From Amycolatopsis thailandensis (lineage in GTDB: Bacteria > Actinomycetota > Actinomycetes > Mycobacteriales > Pseudonocardiaceae): 37,374 nucleotides of DNA. A program made the position numbers and the translations under genes. The notes under the pieces are model-generated. The model did not search any database. It was given only the letters and a program-made list of their open reading frames with translations, and had not been told where the DNA came from. The DNA is taken from the NCBI RefSeq assembly GCF_002234405.1, contig NZ_NMQT01000189.1, positions 1 through 37,374 of the forward strand, given 5' to 3'. Positions 8,176-16,053 of this stretch are shown here, piece after piece (within the stretch, counting starts at the first letter, position 1; each line of letters begins with the position of its first letter).

Positions 8176-8260
8176 GCCGTTCTCCTTCTCTCGGGAAGCA
8201 CCTGGACCGCCGGACGTTAGCAGCGGGTTTCCGGCCGGTCACGCGATTTAAGGCCGGGCG

Positions 8261-8289
8261 TTGACTTGACGCGCGCCATGGGCTGTAAT
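8261..8289 (+). promoter_or_regulatory. Probable promoter of the secreted GH87-like gene
   Basis: TTGACT (8261-8266) and TGTAAT (8284-8289) are separated by 17 bp. They lie about 80 bp before the ATG at 8370 in a locally AT-richer stretch. The rest of the 258-bp divergent gap (8112-8369) holds the leader elements of the opposite gene. Confidence 0.45.
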
Positions 8290-8369
8290 TCTTGGACATT
8301 TCAGCGCAAGAACATGACAAGAGTCAGGAAGATCCCGCTCAGTCCCCCGCACCGGAGCAGAGGAATGTC

Positions 8370-11300
8370 ATGAGAACGAAGCGCCTTCTTTCGCGCGCGA
8401 TGACGTACGCCGCCCTGTCCCTCCTTCTGGCCCCGCCCGCCATCGCTGCGAGCGAGACCCCTGCCCCAGCCGCTTCCGTGACCGCCGCCGCCGTCGAAGC
8501 CGCCGACGCGACGTACACCGCCGGCAGTCAGCTGGCCGGTTACGCCGTGTCCAACGTCGGGGACGGCGACCAGGCCACCTACTGGGAAAGCGCGAACAAC
8601 CAGTTCCCGCAGTGGGTCCAGGCCGATCTCGGCGCGGCCACGAACATCGCCCGGCTCGTGCTCGAACTGCCTTCCGGCTGGGAAGCCCGCACCCAGACGT
8701 TCTCGGTGCAGGGCAGCGCGAACGGTACGAGCTTCAGCGACCTCGTACCGTCGGCCGGCTACCGGTTCGATCCGGCGACCGGCAACACGGTCGCCCTCGA
8801 CGTCACCGGGAACACCCGTTTCGTGCGGCTGAACATCACCGCCAACACCGGCTGGCCCGCCGCTCAGCTCTCGGAGTTCGAGGTGCACGGCCCGGCGGGC
8901 GGGGACACGCAGCCGCCGTCCGCGCCGAAGAACCTCGCCTACACCGAACCGTCGAGCGGGAAGGTCCGGCTCACCTGGTCGGCGTCGACCGACAACACCG
9001 GCGTCGCGGGCTATGACGTCTACGCCAACGGGCAGCTTCGCGGAAGCGTCGCCGGGGACGTCCTGACCTACACCGACGACCAGCCCGAAAGCGCGACCGT
9101 CGCCTACTCCGTGCGTGCCCGCGACGCGGCCGGCAATCAATCACCGAGCAGTGGCACGGTGACCCGGACAGGGACCCAGGCCGGGACGAATCTCGCGCTG
9201 GGCAAGCAGATCACGGCGTCTTCGGTCCAGCACACCTACGTCGCGGCCAACGCGAACGACGATTCCGTGACCACCTATTGGGAAGGCGCGGCGTACCCGG
9301 ACCTGCTGACCGTGGCGCTCGGATCCGACGCCGAACTTGACCGGGTCGTGATCAAGCTCAATCCGGATCCGGCCTGGGGACAGCGGACGCAGACGATCGC
9401 CGTCGAAGGACGTGACCAGGGCGCGATGGCGTTCACCACGCTGGCGCCCGCGAAGACGTACACCTTCACTCCTTCGAGCGGCAACACCGTGACGATCCCG
9501 GTCAGCGGCCGCGCCGCCGACGTCCGCCTGCGGATCACCGCCAATTCCGGTGCCCCCGGCGGTCAGGCCGCGGAGTTCCAGGTCTTCGGCGTCCCCGCGC
9601 CGAACCCCGACCTGACGGTCTCGGGTGTGTCCTGGTCGCCGCGGAATCCGGTGGAGACCGACGCGATCACCGTGTCGGCGACCGTCCGCAACGCCGGGAG
9701 CGCGGCCTCGGGCGCGACGAACGTGAACCTCTACCTGGGCACGACGAAGGCAGGTACCGCCCAGGTCGGCGCGCTCGCGGCCGGAGCGTCGGCGACCGTG
9801 TCGGCGAACATCGGCGCCCGGGAGGCGGGCAGCCACCAGATCACCGCGAAAGTCGACGAAGCCAACGCCGTCATCGAGCAGGACGAGGGCAACAACTCCT
9901 ACACCGGTGCGACGGCGCTCGTCGTAAGCCCGGTGGCCAGCTCCGACCTGGTCGTGGCCACCGCGTGGTCGCCGAACAACCCGACGGCGGGTGACACGGT
10001 GACCTTCTCCGCGACGGTGCGCAATCAGGGCACGGTCACTTCGGCGGGCGGCGCCCACGGCGTCACGGTGACGATCACCGATCAGAACGGCGCCGTCGTC
10101 AAGACGCTCAACGGCGCGTACACCGGCACGATCGCCGCCGGGGCCACCGCGCCGCCGGTGAACGCCGGCACCTGGACCGCCGGGAACGGCCGCTACACGG
10201 TGAAGACGGTCGTCGCGAACGACACCAACGAACTGCCGGCCAAGCAGGCCAACAACACGAGCACACAAGCGTTGTTCGTCGGCCGCGGCGCGAACATGCC
10301 CTACGACCTGTACGAGGCCGAGGACGGCGTGGTCGCGGGCGGCGCGTCCGTGATCGGGCCGAACCGGAGGATCGGTGATCTCGCGGGCGAGGCGTCGGGC
10401 CGCAAGGCCGTCACACTGAACTCGACCGGCTCTTCGGTCGAATTCACCACCCGCGCGGCGACGAACACCCTGGTGACCCGGTTCTCGATGCCGGACGCCG
10501 CGGGCGGTGGCGGGCAGAACTCGACACTGAACGTCTACGTCGACGGCACGTTCCTCAAGGCCATCGATCTGACTTCGCGTCACGCCTGGCTCTACGGCCC
10601 CGAAGCCTCGCCGCAGAACTCACCGGGCGCCGGTCCGGCCCGCCATGTCTACGACGAGGCGAGCATGCTGCTCGGCACCACCGTGCCCGCCGGGCACAAG
10701 ATCAAGCTGCAGAAGGACTCGGGCAACGGCCTGAACTACGCGATCGACTTCGTGAACTTCGAGCTGGCCACCGCGACCGCGAACCCCGATCCGGCGCGCT
10801 ACGCCGTCCCGGCCGGGTTCACGCAGCAGGACGTGCAGGCCGCGCTGGACAAGGTCCGCCAGGACCCGAACCTCACCGGCGTCTTCCTGCCGCCGGGGCA
10901 GTACCCGATGACGAACAAGGTCACCGTGTACGGCAAGCCGGTCACCGTGCTCGGCGCCGGGCCGTGGTTCACGAAGTTCACCGCGCCCGCAGGGCAGGAG
11001 AACACCGACATCGGCTTCGACGCGCAGGCGAGCGCGAGCGGCTCGACGTTCGGCGGGTTCGCCGTGTTCGGGAACTACACCTCCCGCAACGACGGGCCGG
11101 GGAAGGTCTTCGACTTCACGAACGTCTCGAACATGACCATCGACGACATCTGGGTGGAGCACCAGATGTGCCTGCTCTGGGCGACCAATGTGGACAACAC
11201 CACGGTGAAGAACTCGCGGATCCGCGACACGTTCGCCGACGGCGTCAACTTCACCAACGGCAGCACGGGGAACCGGGTCACCAACAACGAGGCCCGCTCG

Positions 11301-11954
11301 ACCGGCGACGACAGTTTCGCGCTGTTCGCCGCCACGGATCTCAACCAGGGCAACCAGTACGACAACGTGTTCGAGAACCTGACCGTACTGCTGCCGTGGC
11401 GTGCGGCCGGGCTGGCGATCTATGGCGGGTACGGCAACACCTTCCGGAACCTGTACATCGCGGACACGCTGACGTACTCGGGGATCACGGTCAGCTCGCT
11501 CGACTTCGGGTACCCGTTCCTCGGGTTCGGCCCGCAGCCGACGACCGTCCAGAACGTCTCGCTGGTCCGCACCGGCGGTCACTTCTGGGGGCAGCAGACG
11601 TTCCCCGCGTTGTGGATGTTCTCCGCCTCCAAGGAGTTCCGGGGTATCCGGGTGTCCGATGTGGACATCCAGAGCCCGACCTACAGTGGCATCATGTTCC
11701 AGACCAAGTACACCGGCGGCCGTCCGGAAAACCCGGTCGAGGACACGATGCTCACGAACGTGTCGATCACCGGCGCGCACCGCAGCGGTGACGAGTTCGA
11801 CGCGAAGTCGGGCATCGGGATCTGGGTCAACGAGCTGCCGGAGCCGGGTCAGGGCCCGGCCGTCGGCTCGGCGACGTTCACCGGGCTCACGCTGAGCGAC
11901 AACGCCCAGGACATCCGGAACACGACGAGCACCTTCACCCTCACCCGCAACTGA
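8370..11954 (+). CDS. Secreted multidomain beta-helix glycanase, GH87 alpha-1,3-glucanase (mycodextranase) type
   Basis: The 1194-aa product begins with a Sec signal peptide (MRTKRLLSRA then a hydrophobic run, cleavage near AIA-AS at about 27). Domains in order: F5/8 type C (discoidin) carbohydrate-binding module (about 47-173), fibronectin type III (181-270), second F5/8 type C (273-410), two CARDB-like adhesive domains (412-520 and 524-638), a CBM35-like module starting YDLYEAEDG (642-804), and a right-handed parallel beta-helix (809-1194). In the helix, DTFADGVNF (about 953) and STGDDSFALF (about 978) present three acidic residues spaced like the catalytic Asp set of GH87 enzymes. The natural substrate would be alpha-1,3-glucan of fungal walls or biofilms. 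Domains are recognised by pattern; the GH87 assignment is likely but other beta-helix hydrolase families are possible. The ATG chosen follows AGAGGAA and begins the signal peptide. Confidence 0.75.
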   Translation: MRTKRLLSRAMTYAALSLLLAPPAIAASETPAPAASVTAAAVEAADATYTAGSQLAGYAVSNVGDGDQATYWESANNQFPQWVQADLGAATNIARLVLELPSGWEARTQTFSVQGSANGTSFSDLVPSAGYRFDPATGNTVALDVTGNTRFVRLNITANTGWPAAQLSEFEVHGPAGGDTQPPSAPKNLAYTEPSSGKVRLTWSASTDNTGVAGYDVYANGQLRGSVAGDVLTYTDDQPESATVAYSVRARDAAGNQSPSSGTVTRTGTQAGTNLALGKQITASSVQHTYVAANANDDSVTTYWEGAAYPDLLTVALGSDAELDRVVIKLNPDPAWGQRTQTIAVEGRDQGAMAFTTLAPAKTYTFTPSSGNTVTIPVSGRAADVRLRITANSGAPGGQAAEFQVFGVPAPNPDLTVSGVSWSPRNPVETDAITVSATVRNAGSAASGATNVNLYLGTTKAGTAQVGALAAGASATVSANIGAREAGSHQITAKVDEANAVIEQDEGNNSYTGATALVVSPVASSDLVVATAWSPNNPTAGDTVTFSATVRNQGTVTSAGGAHGVTVTITDQNGAVVKTLNGAYTGTIAAGATAPPVNAGTWTAGNGRYTVKTVVANDTNELPAKQANNTSTQALFVGRGANMPYDLYEAEDGVVAGGASVIGPNRRIGDLAGEASGRKAVTLNSTGSSVEFTTRAATNTLVTRFSMPDAAGGGGQNSTLNVYVDGTFLKAIDLTSRHAWLYGPEASPQNSPGAGPARHVYDEASMLLGTTVPAGHKIKLQKDSGNGLNYAIDFVNFELATATANPDPARYAVPAGFTQQDVQAALDKVRQDPNLTGVFLPPGQYPMTNKVTVYGKPVTVLGAGPWFTKFTAPAGQENTDIGFDAQASASGSTFGGFAVFGNYTSRNDGPGKVFDFTNVSNMTIDDIWVEHQMCLLWATNVDNTTVKNSRIRDTFADGVNFTNGSTGNRVTNNEARSTGDDSFALFAATDLNQGNQYDNVFENLTVLLPWRAAGLAIYGGYGNTFRNLYIADTLTYSGITVSSLDFGYPFLGFGPQPTTVQNVSLVRTGGHFWGQQTFPALWMFSASKEFRGIRVSDVDIQSPTYSGIMFQTKYTGGRPENPVEDTMLTNVSITGAHRSGDEFDAKSGIGIWVNELPEPGQGPAVGSATFTGLTLSDNAQDIRNTTSTFTLTRN

Positions 11955-11962
11955 GCGTAGGC

Positions 11963-12021
11963 AAGTCCGTGAAGGCCTCCTTGAGGGACCCAGGGTCCCT
12001 CAAGGAGGCCTTCACGGACTT
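11963..12021. terminator. 59-bp near-continuous perfect palindrome
   Basis: Two 29-bp arms (11963-11991 and 11993-12021) are perfect reverse complements around a single A at 11992. It starts eight bases after the stop codon of the glycanase gene and is the likely terminator. The terminal 15 bases recur at window position 1-15, so it is a member of a dispersed family. Reading frames that cross it are artefacts. Confidence 0.75.
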
Positions 12022-12039
12022 CCGCGAGCAACCCGTTGC

Positions 12040-12062
12040 TGAAGTGCGGAATCCGTGCTTCA
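12040..12062. promoter_or_regulatory. Candidate TetR operator
   Basis: A 23-bp imperfect palindrome, TGAAGTGCGGA then A then TCCGTGCTTCA, is symmetrical at 9 of 11 paired positions. It ends eight bases before the GTG start of the TetR gene, where an autoregulatory operator is expected. Confidence 0.55.
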
Positions 12063-12070
12063 CTCCTTCC

Positions 12071-12679
12071 GTGCCGTACCGACGTACCGAGAAGACGCAG
12101 GCCAGACTGGACTCGCAGCGAGGCGAGATCCTGGCCGCGGCCGTCGCGCTGCTGGCCGAGACCGGCTACGCGGGCTGCTCCATGGCCGCGGTCGCCGCGC
12201 GGGCGGGCGTCGGCACCGGCAGCGTGTACCGGCAGTTCCCGTCTAAGGCCGACCTGATCGTCGAGGTTTTCCGCGAGGTCGTCTCCCGTGAGATCGCCAG
12301 CGTCGAGGCGGCCGCGGCGCAGGGTGACGTCCGCGAGCGCGTGGTCGCGGTGATCGAAACCTTCGCCGGCCGGGCCCTGAAGGCGCCGAGACTGGCGTAC
12401 GCCTTGCTGGCCGAACCGGTCGACGCCGTGGTCGAGGCCGAGCGGCTGGTGTTCCGCCGGGCGTTCCGCGAGGTCATCGCCAAGGCCATCGCGGATGGCG
12501 TCACCAGGGGATTGCTGCCGCCGCAGGACGCGGAAGCGACCGCCGCGGCGCTGGTCGGCGCCGGTGCGGAAACGCTCGTCGGCCCCCTGGCCGGGAACGG
12601 CGGCCCGGACACGATCCCGAACCTGGTCACCTTCACCCTGCGCGCGCTGGGAAGCTCCGATCCTGGGAGGTCGTCATGA
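12071..12679 (+). CDS. TetR-family transcriptional regulator
   Basis: This 202-aa regulator has the TetR helix-turn-helix at about residues 20-65 (AGCSMAAVAARAGVGTGSVYRQFPSK, with the recognition helix around GTGSVYRQF). An all-helical ligand-binding domain follows. The open frame continues upstream through the 59-bp palindrome, so the GTG at 12071, which gives a usual TetR N-terminus, is preferred. Its stop overlaps the start of the diiron oxygenase gene in an ATGA junction, so the two are co-translated. An imperfect palindrome just before the start is a candidate operator. It probably represses its own operon. Confidence 0.87.
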   Translation: MPYRRTEKTQARLDSQRGEILAAAVALLAETGYAGCSMAAVAARAGVGTGSVYRQFPSKADLIVEVFREVVSREIASVEAAAAQGDVRERVVAVIETFAGRALKAPRLAYALLAEPVDAVVEAERLVFRRAFREVIAKAIADGVTRGLLPPQDAEATAAALVGAGAETLVGPLAGNGGPDTIPNLVTFTLRALGSSDPGRSS

Positions 12680-13566
12680 CCGCGAACACCGAAAGCGAAC
12701 GCGTCGCCGAGCGCCTGCAGCGCTCCTCCGCACGGCTTTCCTACGACCCCGACGTCGACGTCGACTGGCTGGCACCGCTGGTCGACGGCGCCTACGGCAA
12801 GGCGCCGGAACGCTGTTCCCTGTACGGCACCGAGTTGTGGGACCGGCTCGACGAAGACCAGCGCGGTGAGCTGAGCCGTCAGGAAGCGGCGGCCGCGGCG
12901 GCGTCGGGCATCTGGTTCGAGCTGATCCTGATGCAGGGCCTCGTGCGCCACGTGTACAACAGCGATCCGACGACGCACAACGCCCAGTACGCGCTCACCG
13001 AGATCGCCGACGAATGCCGTCACAGCACCATGTTCGCCCGATCGATCGCGAAGAGCGGCGGCGTCGTCCGGCGCCCGAGCCGCTCGGCGCATCGCGCGGG
13101 CAAGGTGTTCGGCGCGGTCTGCGGCCCCGCGCTGCTGTTCGCCGGAGCCATCTACGTCGAAGAGCTCGCCGACGGCATGCAGCGCGAGATGATGCGCGAC
13201 GAAAGCCTGCAGCCGATGATCCGGATGATCTCCCGCATCCACGTCATCGAAGAAGCCCGGCACATCAGCTTCGCCAAGGACGAGCTGGGCCGCGCCTGGG
13301 CCCGGCACGGCCGGGTCGGCCGCGAGCTGATCCGCTGGGCGATCGCCGGGATGGCGTACGTCGCGACGTCGGAACTGTTGCACCCCAAGGCATACACCTC
13401 TGTCGGCCTCGACCCCCGCGAAGCCCGCCAAGTCGCCGACGCGAACCCGCACTGGCGCCGCACCAAGGCGTCGTGGGCGGCCAAGGCCGTCGAATACTTC
13501 ACCGAGATCGGCCTCATCGGAGGTCCGAGCCGACGGCTCTGGCGCCGCGCCGGCGTCCTCGACTGA
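12676..13566 (+). CDS. AurF-like diiron oxygenase
   Basis: This 296-aa helical protein has two diiron-ligand motifs of the AurF / p-aminobenzoate N-oxygenase type: EIADECRHSTMF (about 111-122) and HVIEEARHISF (about 191-201). EELADGMQREMM (about 161) supplies the additional glutamate region. Members oxidise aryl amines to nitro compounds or perform other oxygenations, but many actinobacterial paralogues linked to TetR genes are uncharacterised. It overlaps the TetR gene by four bases and is followed 17 bp later by a small membrane protein gene with AAGGAAGG as its ribosome site. No biosynthetic cluster surrounds it, so a detoxification or lipid-related role is as likely as antibiotic synthesis. 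Confidence 0.82.
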   Translation: MTANTESERVAERLQRSSARLSYDPDVDVDWLAPLVDGAYGKAPERCSLYGTELWDRLDEDQRGELSRQEAAAAAASGIWFELILMQGLVRHVYNSDPTTHNAQYALTEIADECRHSTMFARSIAKSGGVVRRPSRSAHRAGKVFGAVCGPALLFAGAIYVEELADGMQREMMRDESLQPMIRMISRIHVIEEARHISFAKDELGRAWARHGRVGRELIRWAIAGMAYVATSELLHPKAYTSVGLDPREARQVADANPHWRRTKASWAAKAVEYFTEIGLIGGPSRRLWRRAGVLD

Positions 13567-13583
13567 ACAAGGAAGGCAACTCC

Positions 13584-13841
13584 ATGTCCGCACGCACCGG
13601 CAAGGTCCTCGGCCTCGGCATCGCCGCGACCGGTCTCGCCCACTTCGCCGCCCCCGCCGCCTTCGAACCCGTGACGAAGATGGCCTTCGCCGACGACGTC
13701 CGCAACTGGACCTACCGCAACGGCGCCACCGAACTCGCCATCGGCCTGGCGATCGCGGCCGGCCCCACGCGGAAGGCCGGTGTCGCGGGGCTGGCCGTCT
13801 ACGCGGGTTGGCTGGCGAAGCGAGTTCTCACTCGTCGTTAG
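13584..13841 (+). CDS. Small membrane protein, DoxX-like
   Basis: The 85-aa product has hydrophobic stretches at about 7-28 (LGLGIAATGLAHFAAPAAF) and 50-80. The pattern GLAHFAAPAAFEPV, then W and an ELAIG segment, recalls short DoxX-family membrane proteins, which normally have four helices; this one could form three at most. It is the third gene of the TetR-diiron operon and probably helps the oxygenase or acts in the same membrane process. Function is not established by sequence. Confidence 0.7.
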   Translation: MSARTGKVLGLGIAATGLAHFAAPAAFEPVTKMAFADDVRNWTYRNGATELAIGLAIAAGPTRKAGVAGLAVYAGWLAKRVLTRR

Positions 13842-13850
13842 GAAGTGGAA

Positions 13851-13898
13851 CGAGGGCGGGCCGCCCGCCGGCGTGGATCGGCAGGCGGCCCGCCCTCG
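13851..13898. terminator. Bidirectional terminator between convergent genes
   Basis: 15-bp arms CGAGGGCGGGCCGCC (13851-13865) and GGCGGCCCGCCCTCG (13884-13898) form a perfect GC-rich stem around 18 bases. It fills the gap between the DoxX-like gene and the convergent protease gene. Confidence 0.75.
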
Positions 13899-13901
13899 CC
13901 G

Positions 13902-14669
13902 TCAGACCCCGCTGGTCTGACGGATCCAGTCACGGCCCGCGGCGACGCTGCCGTAGCTGGTGGTGCTGGACCGGTCGCTGGTCGAGCACACGCCGACCTG
14001 GACACCGTCGTCGATCATCGGGCCGCCCGAGTCCCCGCCCGCGACCGCGCCGTTCGGGGTGTCGGCGTCGATGGCCGGGCCGCCGTAGTTGTCCTGGGCG
14101 TTCGTGTCGGAGATGCGGACCGTCGCCTGCTTGAGCACCTTCGACTGGTGGTCGCCTTCGTGGTCGGCCTGGGTCGCGCCCCAGCCGTACACGCGGGCGG
14201 AATCCCCTTCCTGAGCGTCGGAAGAGCTGCTCGCGAGCTTCGCGAACGTGCTTCCACCGTCTGCGTTCAGCTTGATCAGGGCGAGGTCGCCGCCCGAGTA
14301 GAGATAGGTCGCCGAAGCCTTGGCGTGCACGCCACCGGAAGCGCTGTTGGAACCGATGTAGAGGTCGATGTCCTTCAGACGCTGCCCGTTGTTGTCGTAC
14401 AGGCAGTGCTTGGCGGTGAGCACCCAGCGCGAGCTGATCAGCGTGCTGGTGCAGAAGAAGGTGTAGCCGTTGGCGTGGCCGTTGAACCGGGCGATGTAGC
14501 CGGGGTTCTGGGCGGTGCTGCCGCCGATGATCGACGGCGCGGCACCGGGCGAGACCGGGGCGGTCGGGGCGCTCGCCGCCGCGGGCGCGGCGGCCAGGGT
14601 CGCGAACGCGGCACAGGTACCGGCGAGAAGGGCGATGGCACGGGCGACGCTGCCGGTGTTCTCACGCAT
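13902..14669 (-). CDS. Secreted trypsin-like serine protease (S1 family)
   Basis: The 255-aa product starts with a signal peptide (AIALLAGTCAAFATLAAAPAAAS, cleavage about residue 33). A short propeptide leads to an activation-like site IIGGSTAQ. The chymotrypsin-fold catalytic triad is intact: His in LTAKHC, Asp in GGDLALIKL, Ser in GGDSGGPM. The enzyme is exported and probably digests extracellular protein. The ATG at 14669 is preceded by GAGGAG and starts the signal peptide; a longer frame upstream lacks coding character. A 17-bp palindrome (14768-14784) within a motif duplicated near the regulator at 16054 lies about 100 bp upstream. Confidence 0.88.
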   Translation of the reverse strand: MRENTGSVARAIALLAGTCAAFATLAAAPAAASAPTAPVSPGAAPSIIGGSTAQNPGYIARFNGHANGYTFFCTSTLISSRWVLTAKHCLYDNNGQRLKDIDLYIGSNSASGGVHAKASATYLYSGGDLALIKLNADGGSTFAKLASSSSDAQEGDSARVYGWGATQADHEGDHQSKVLKQATVRISDTNAQDNYGGPAIDADTPNGAVAGGDSGGPMIDDGVQVGVCSTSDRSSTTSYGSVAAGRDWIRQTSGV

Positions 14670-14761
14670 GGGGACTCCTCGGGAAAACGCAGGGGAGGGG
14701 GACACTTCGAACGTATTCAGCCGAGGTGCTCCGGGAAATCCGCGAGAAGACCCGAACGGAT

Positions 14762-14797
14762 CAACGGGAAAGAACAGTTCTTTCGGAGGATTGCGCC
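14762..14797. promoter_or_regulatory. Duplicated 36-bp regulatory motif, copy 1
   Basis: The segment matches 15973-16008 at 30 of 36 positions, including CAAC at the left and GGATTGCGCC at the right. It contains the perfect palindrome GAAAGAAC-A-GTTCTTTC (14768-14784). It lies 93 bp upstream of the protease gene that starts at 14669. Common control of protease and regulator is the simplest explanation. Confidence 0.6.
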
Positions 14798-14820
14798 GCG
14801 CGCCGATGTCCAAAATGGAC

Positions 14821-14861
14821 GAAAAACGGCACGCCTCGATGGACGAGGCGTGCCGTTTTTC
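14821..14861. terminator. 18-bp stem terminator with A/T tails
   Basis: Left arm 14821-14838 (GAAAAACGGCACGCCTCG) pairs perfectly with 14844-14861 around ATGGA. Runs of A and T at the stem base make it a classic intrinsic terminator in either direction. It sits between the stop of the second protease and the promoter of the first. Confidence 0.85.
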
Positions 14862-14874
14862 CGTGCTACGGCGC

Positions 14875-15594
14875 TCAGACGCCGGTCTGCTGCTTGATCC
14901 AGCTCAGGTGCTGGGCGATGCCGGTGTAGAGGGTGCTGGTCGCGCATTCGCCGCCGTTGTCGCCGGGGCCGTGCGTCTCCCCGACCAGGGTCCAGCGTCC
15001 GGTGGTGCCGACGACAGCCGGTCCGCCGGAGTCGCCGTGGCAGGCCGAATGCGTGCGGTCGCCGGAGATGCAGACGTCACCGGAGCCGCCACCGCCGGCG
15101 TAGCAGGAGCTGCTGGGCAGCACCCGGAGATCGATCTGGCGCAACGTGGTCGGAGTGCTGCAGCTCGGCCAGCTGGTGCAGCCCCAGCCGAGGAGCCGCG
15201 CCGTGGTGTTCGGCGCCGGGTTGCTCGTGGCCATCGGGACCGGGGTGGCGCGGACGGCCGTGGACAGGTGCATCAGGGTCAGGTCGGTGCCGGGTTTGTT
15301 GACCCGGCGGTCGATCCTGCCGACCTCGCCGCCGGAGTTCTTGTTCGTCGAACCGATCCGGCCCTGCGAAGCGCTGCCGCAGTGGGTGGCCGTCACGATC
15401 CACTGGGGCGCGACGAGGCTGCCGCCGCAGCCGTTGTTGAGCGAGACCATGAAGCTGTAGGTCTCGGTGGCGGTGCCGCCTCCGATGATCGAGGGCTGGA
15501 CACCCGAGTCCGTCTGAGCGTTCGCGATTCCGGGTGCGGACACCGCCAGTGCCGCCGCCAGGATCCCGAGAGCGACTGAAGCCAGTTTTCGCAT
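14875..15594 (-). CDS. Secreted trypsin-like serine protease (S1 family), second copy
   Basis: The 239-aa product has a signal peptide (MRKLASVALGILAAALAVSAPGIANA) and, like its neighbour, an IIGGGTA activation site. The triad is His in VTATHC, Asp in GTDLTLMHL and Ser in CHGDSGGP. It has more cysteines than the first protease (C in NNGCGGS, GWGCTSW, SCYAG, DVCISG), which suggests three or four disulfides. The two are diverged paralogues in tandem, each with its own promoter region. Its 459-bp upstream gap is shared with the divergent regulator gene at 16054. Confidence 0.88.
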   Translation of the reverse strand: MRKLASVALGILAAALAVSAPGIANAQTDSGVQPSIIGGGTATETYSFMVSLNNGCGGSLVAPQWIVTATHCGSASQGRIGSTNKNSGGEVGRIDRRVNKPGTDLTLMHLSTAVRATPVPMATSNPAPNTTARLLGWGCTSWPSCSTPTTLRQIDLRVLPSSSCYAGGGGSGDVCISGDRTHSACHGDSGGPAVVGTTGRWTLVGETHGPGDNGGECATSTLYTGIAQHLSWIKQQTGV

Positions 15595-15708
15595 GGTTGC
15601 TCACAATCGGGCGGCAAAGCCGCCTGGTGGTCGTGGGTGAACGGGGGGATGGGGAATCCGGCAGAGGTGCTCGATGCCGGCCCGATCAAAGATGTCCGAC
15701 AAGAGGAG

Positions 15709-15779
15709 AGGCGGAATACCTTCGTAGGTAGGGATACGAAAGTCGCGGATCGTTCCGCCTGGGGCAGAGGAGGCGGAAC
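15709..15779. promoter_or_regulatory. AGGCGGAA inverted repeats in a 459-bp divergent gap
   Basis: AGGCGGAA occurs at 15709-15716 and 15771-15778, with the complement TTCCGCCT at 15753-15760. The last two form a 9-bp stem hairpin around ten bases (15752-15779). Between them is TTCGTA / TACGAA. No gene was recognised in 15595-16053; the repeats look like operator sites for the protease and/or regulator genes. Confidence 0.4.
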
Positions 15780-15972
15780 ACTGGCTCGCCTCGGTTTTTC
15801 CGTTGAGAGGCAAGTCATCACCGCCGGAAGCCCGGAACGTTCACGCCTCGGGATCGGGAACAAGCCGTCCGGGAATCGGGCCGTAGGAATGGTTTCTCCG
15901 AATTGTCCGGAATACGGTCATCGTCGAAAGGTTCGCGCCCGGGGATTATGTGTGCCGGATAGAAATCCCTGG

Positions 15973-16008
15973 CAACGGAACAGGACAGTACTTTCTGCGG
16001 ATTGCGCC
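15973..16008 (+). promoter_or_regulatory. Duplicated 36-bp regulatory motif, copy 2
   Basis: This copy shares 30 of 36 positions with 14762-14797 and the invariant block GGATTGCGCC. It lies 45 bp before the ATG of the HTH regulator gene and suggests autoregulation. A weaker partial match (GTTTCTCCGAATTGTCC) is seen at 15892-15908. Confidence 0.55.
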
Positions 16009-16053
16009 TCCGTCGAAAGGCGATCCAAGATCACAGCGGAGGTCGAGAAGCCG

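Noticed and set aside
15637..16053. 139-codon N-terminal extension of the HTH regulator
   Set aside because: It has no protein-like composition, crosses palindromes and the 36-bp motif, and a good start exists at 16054.
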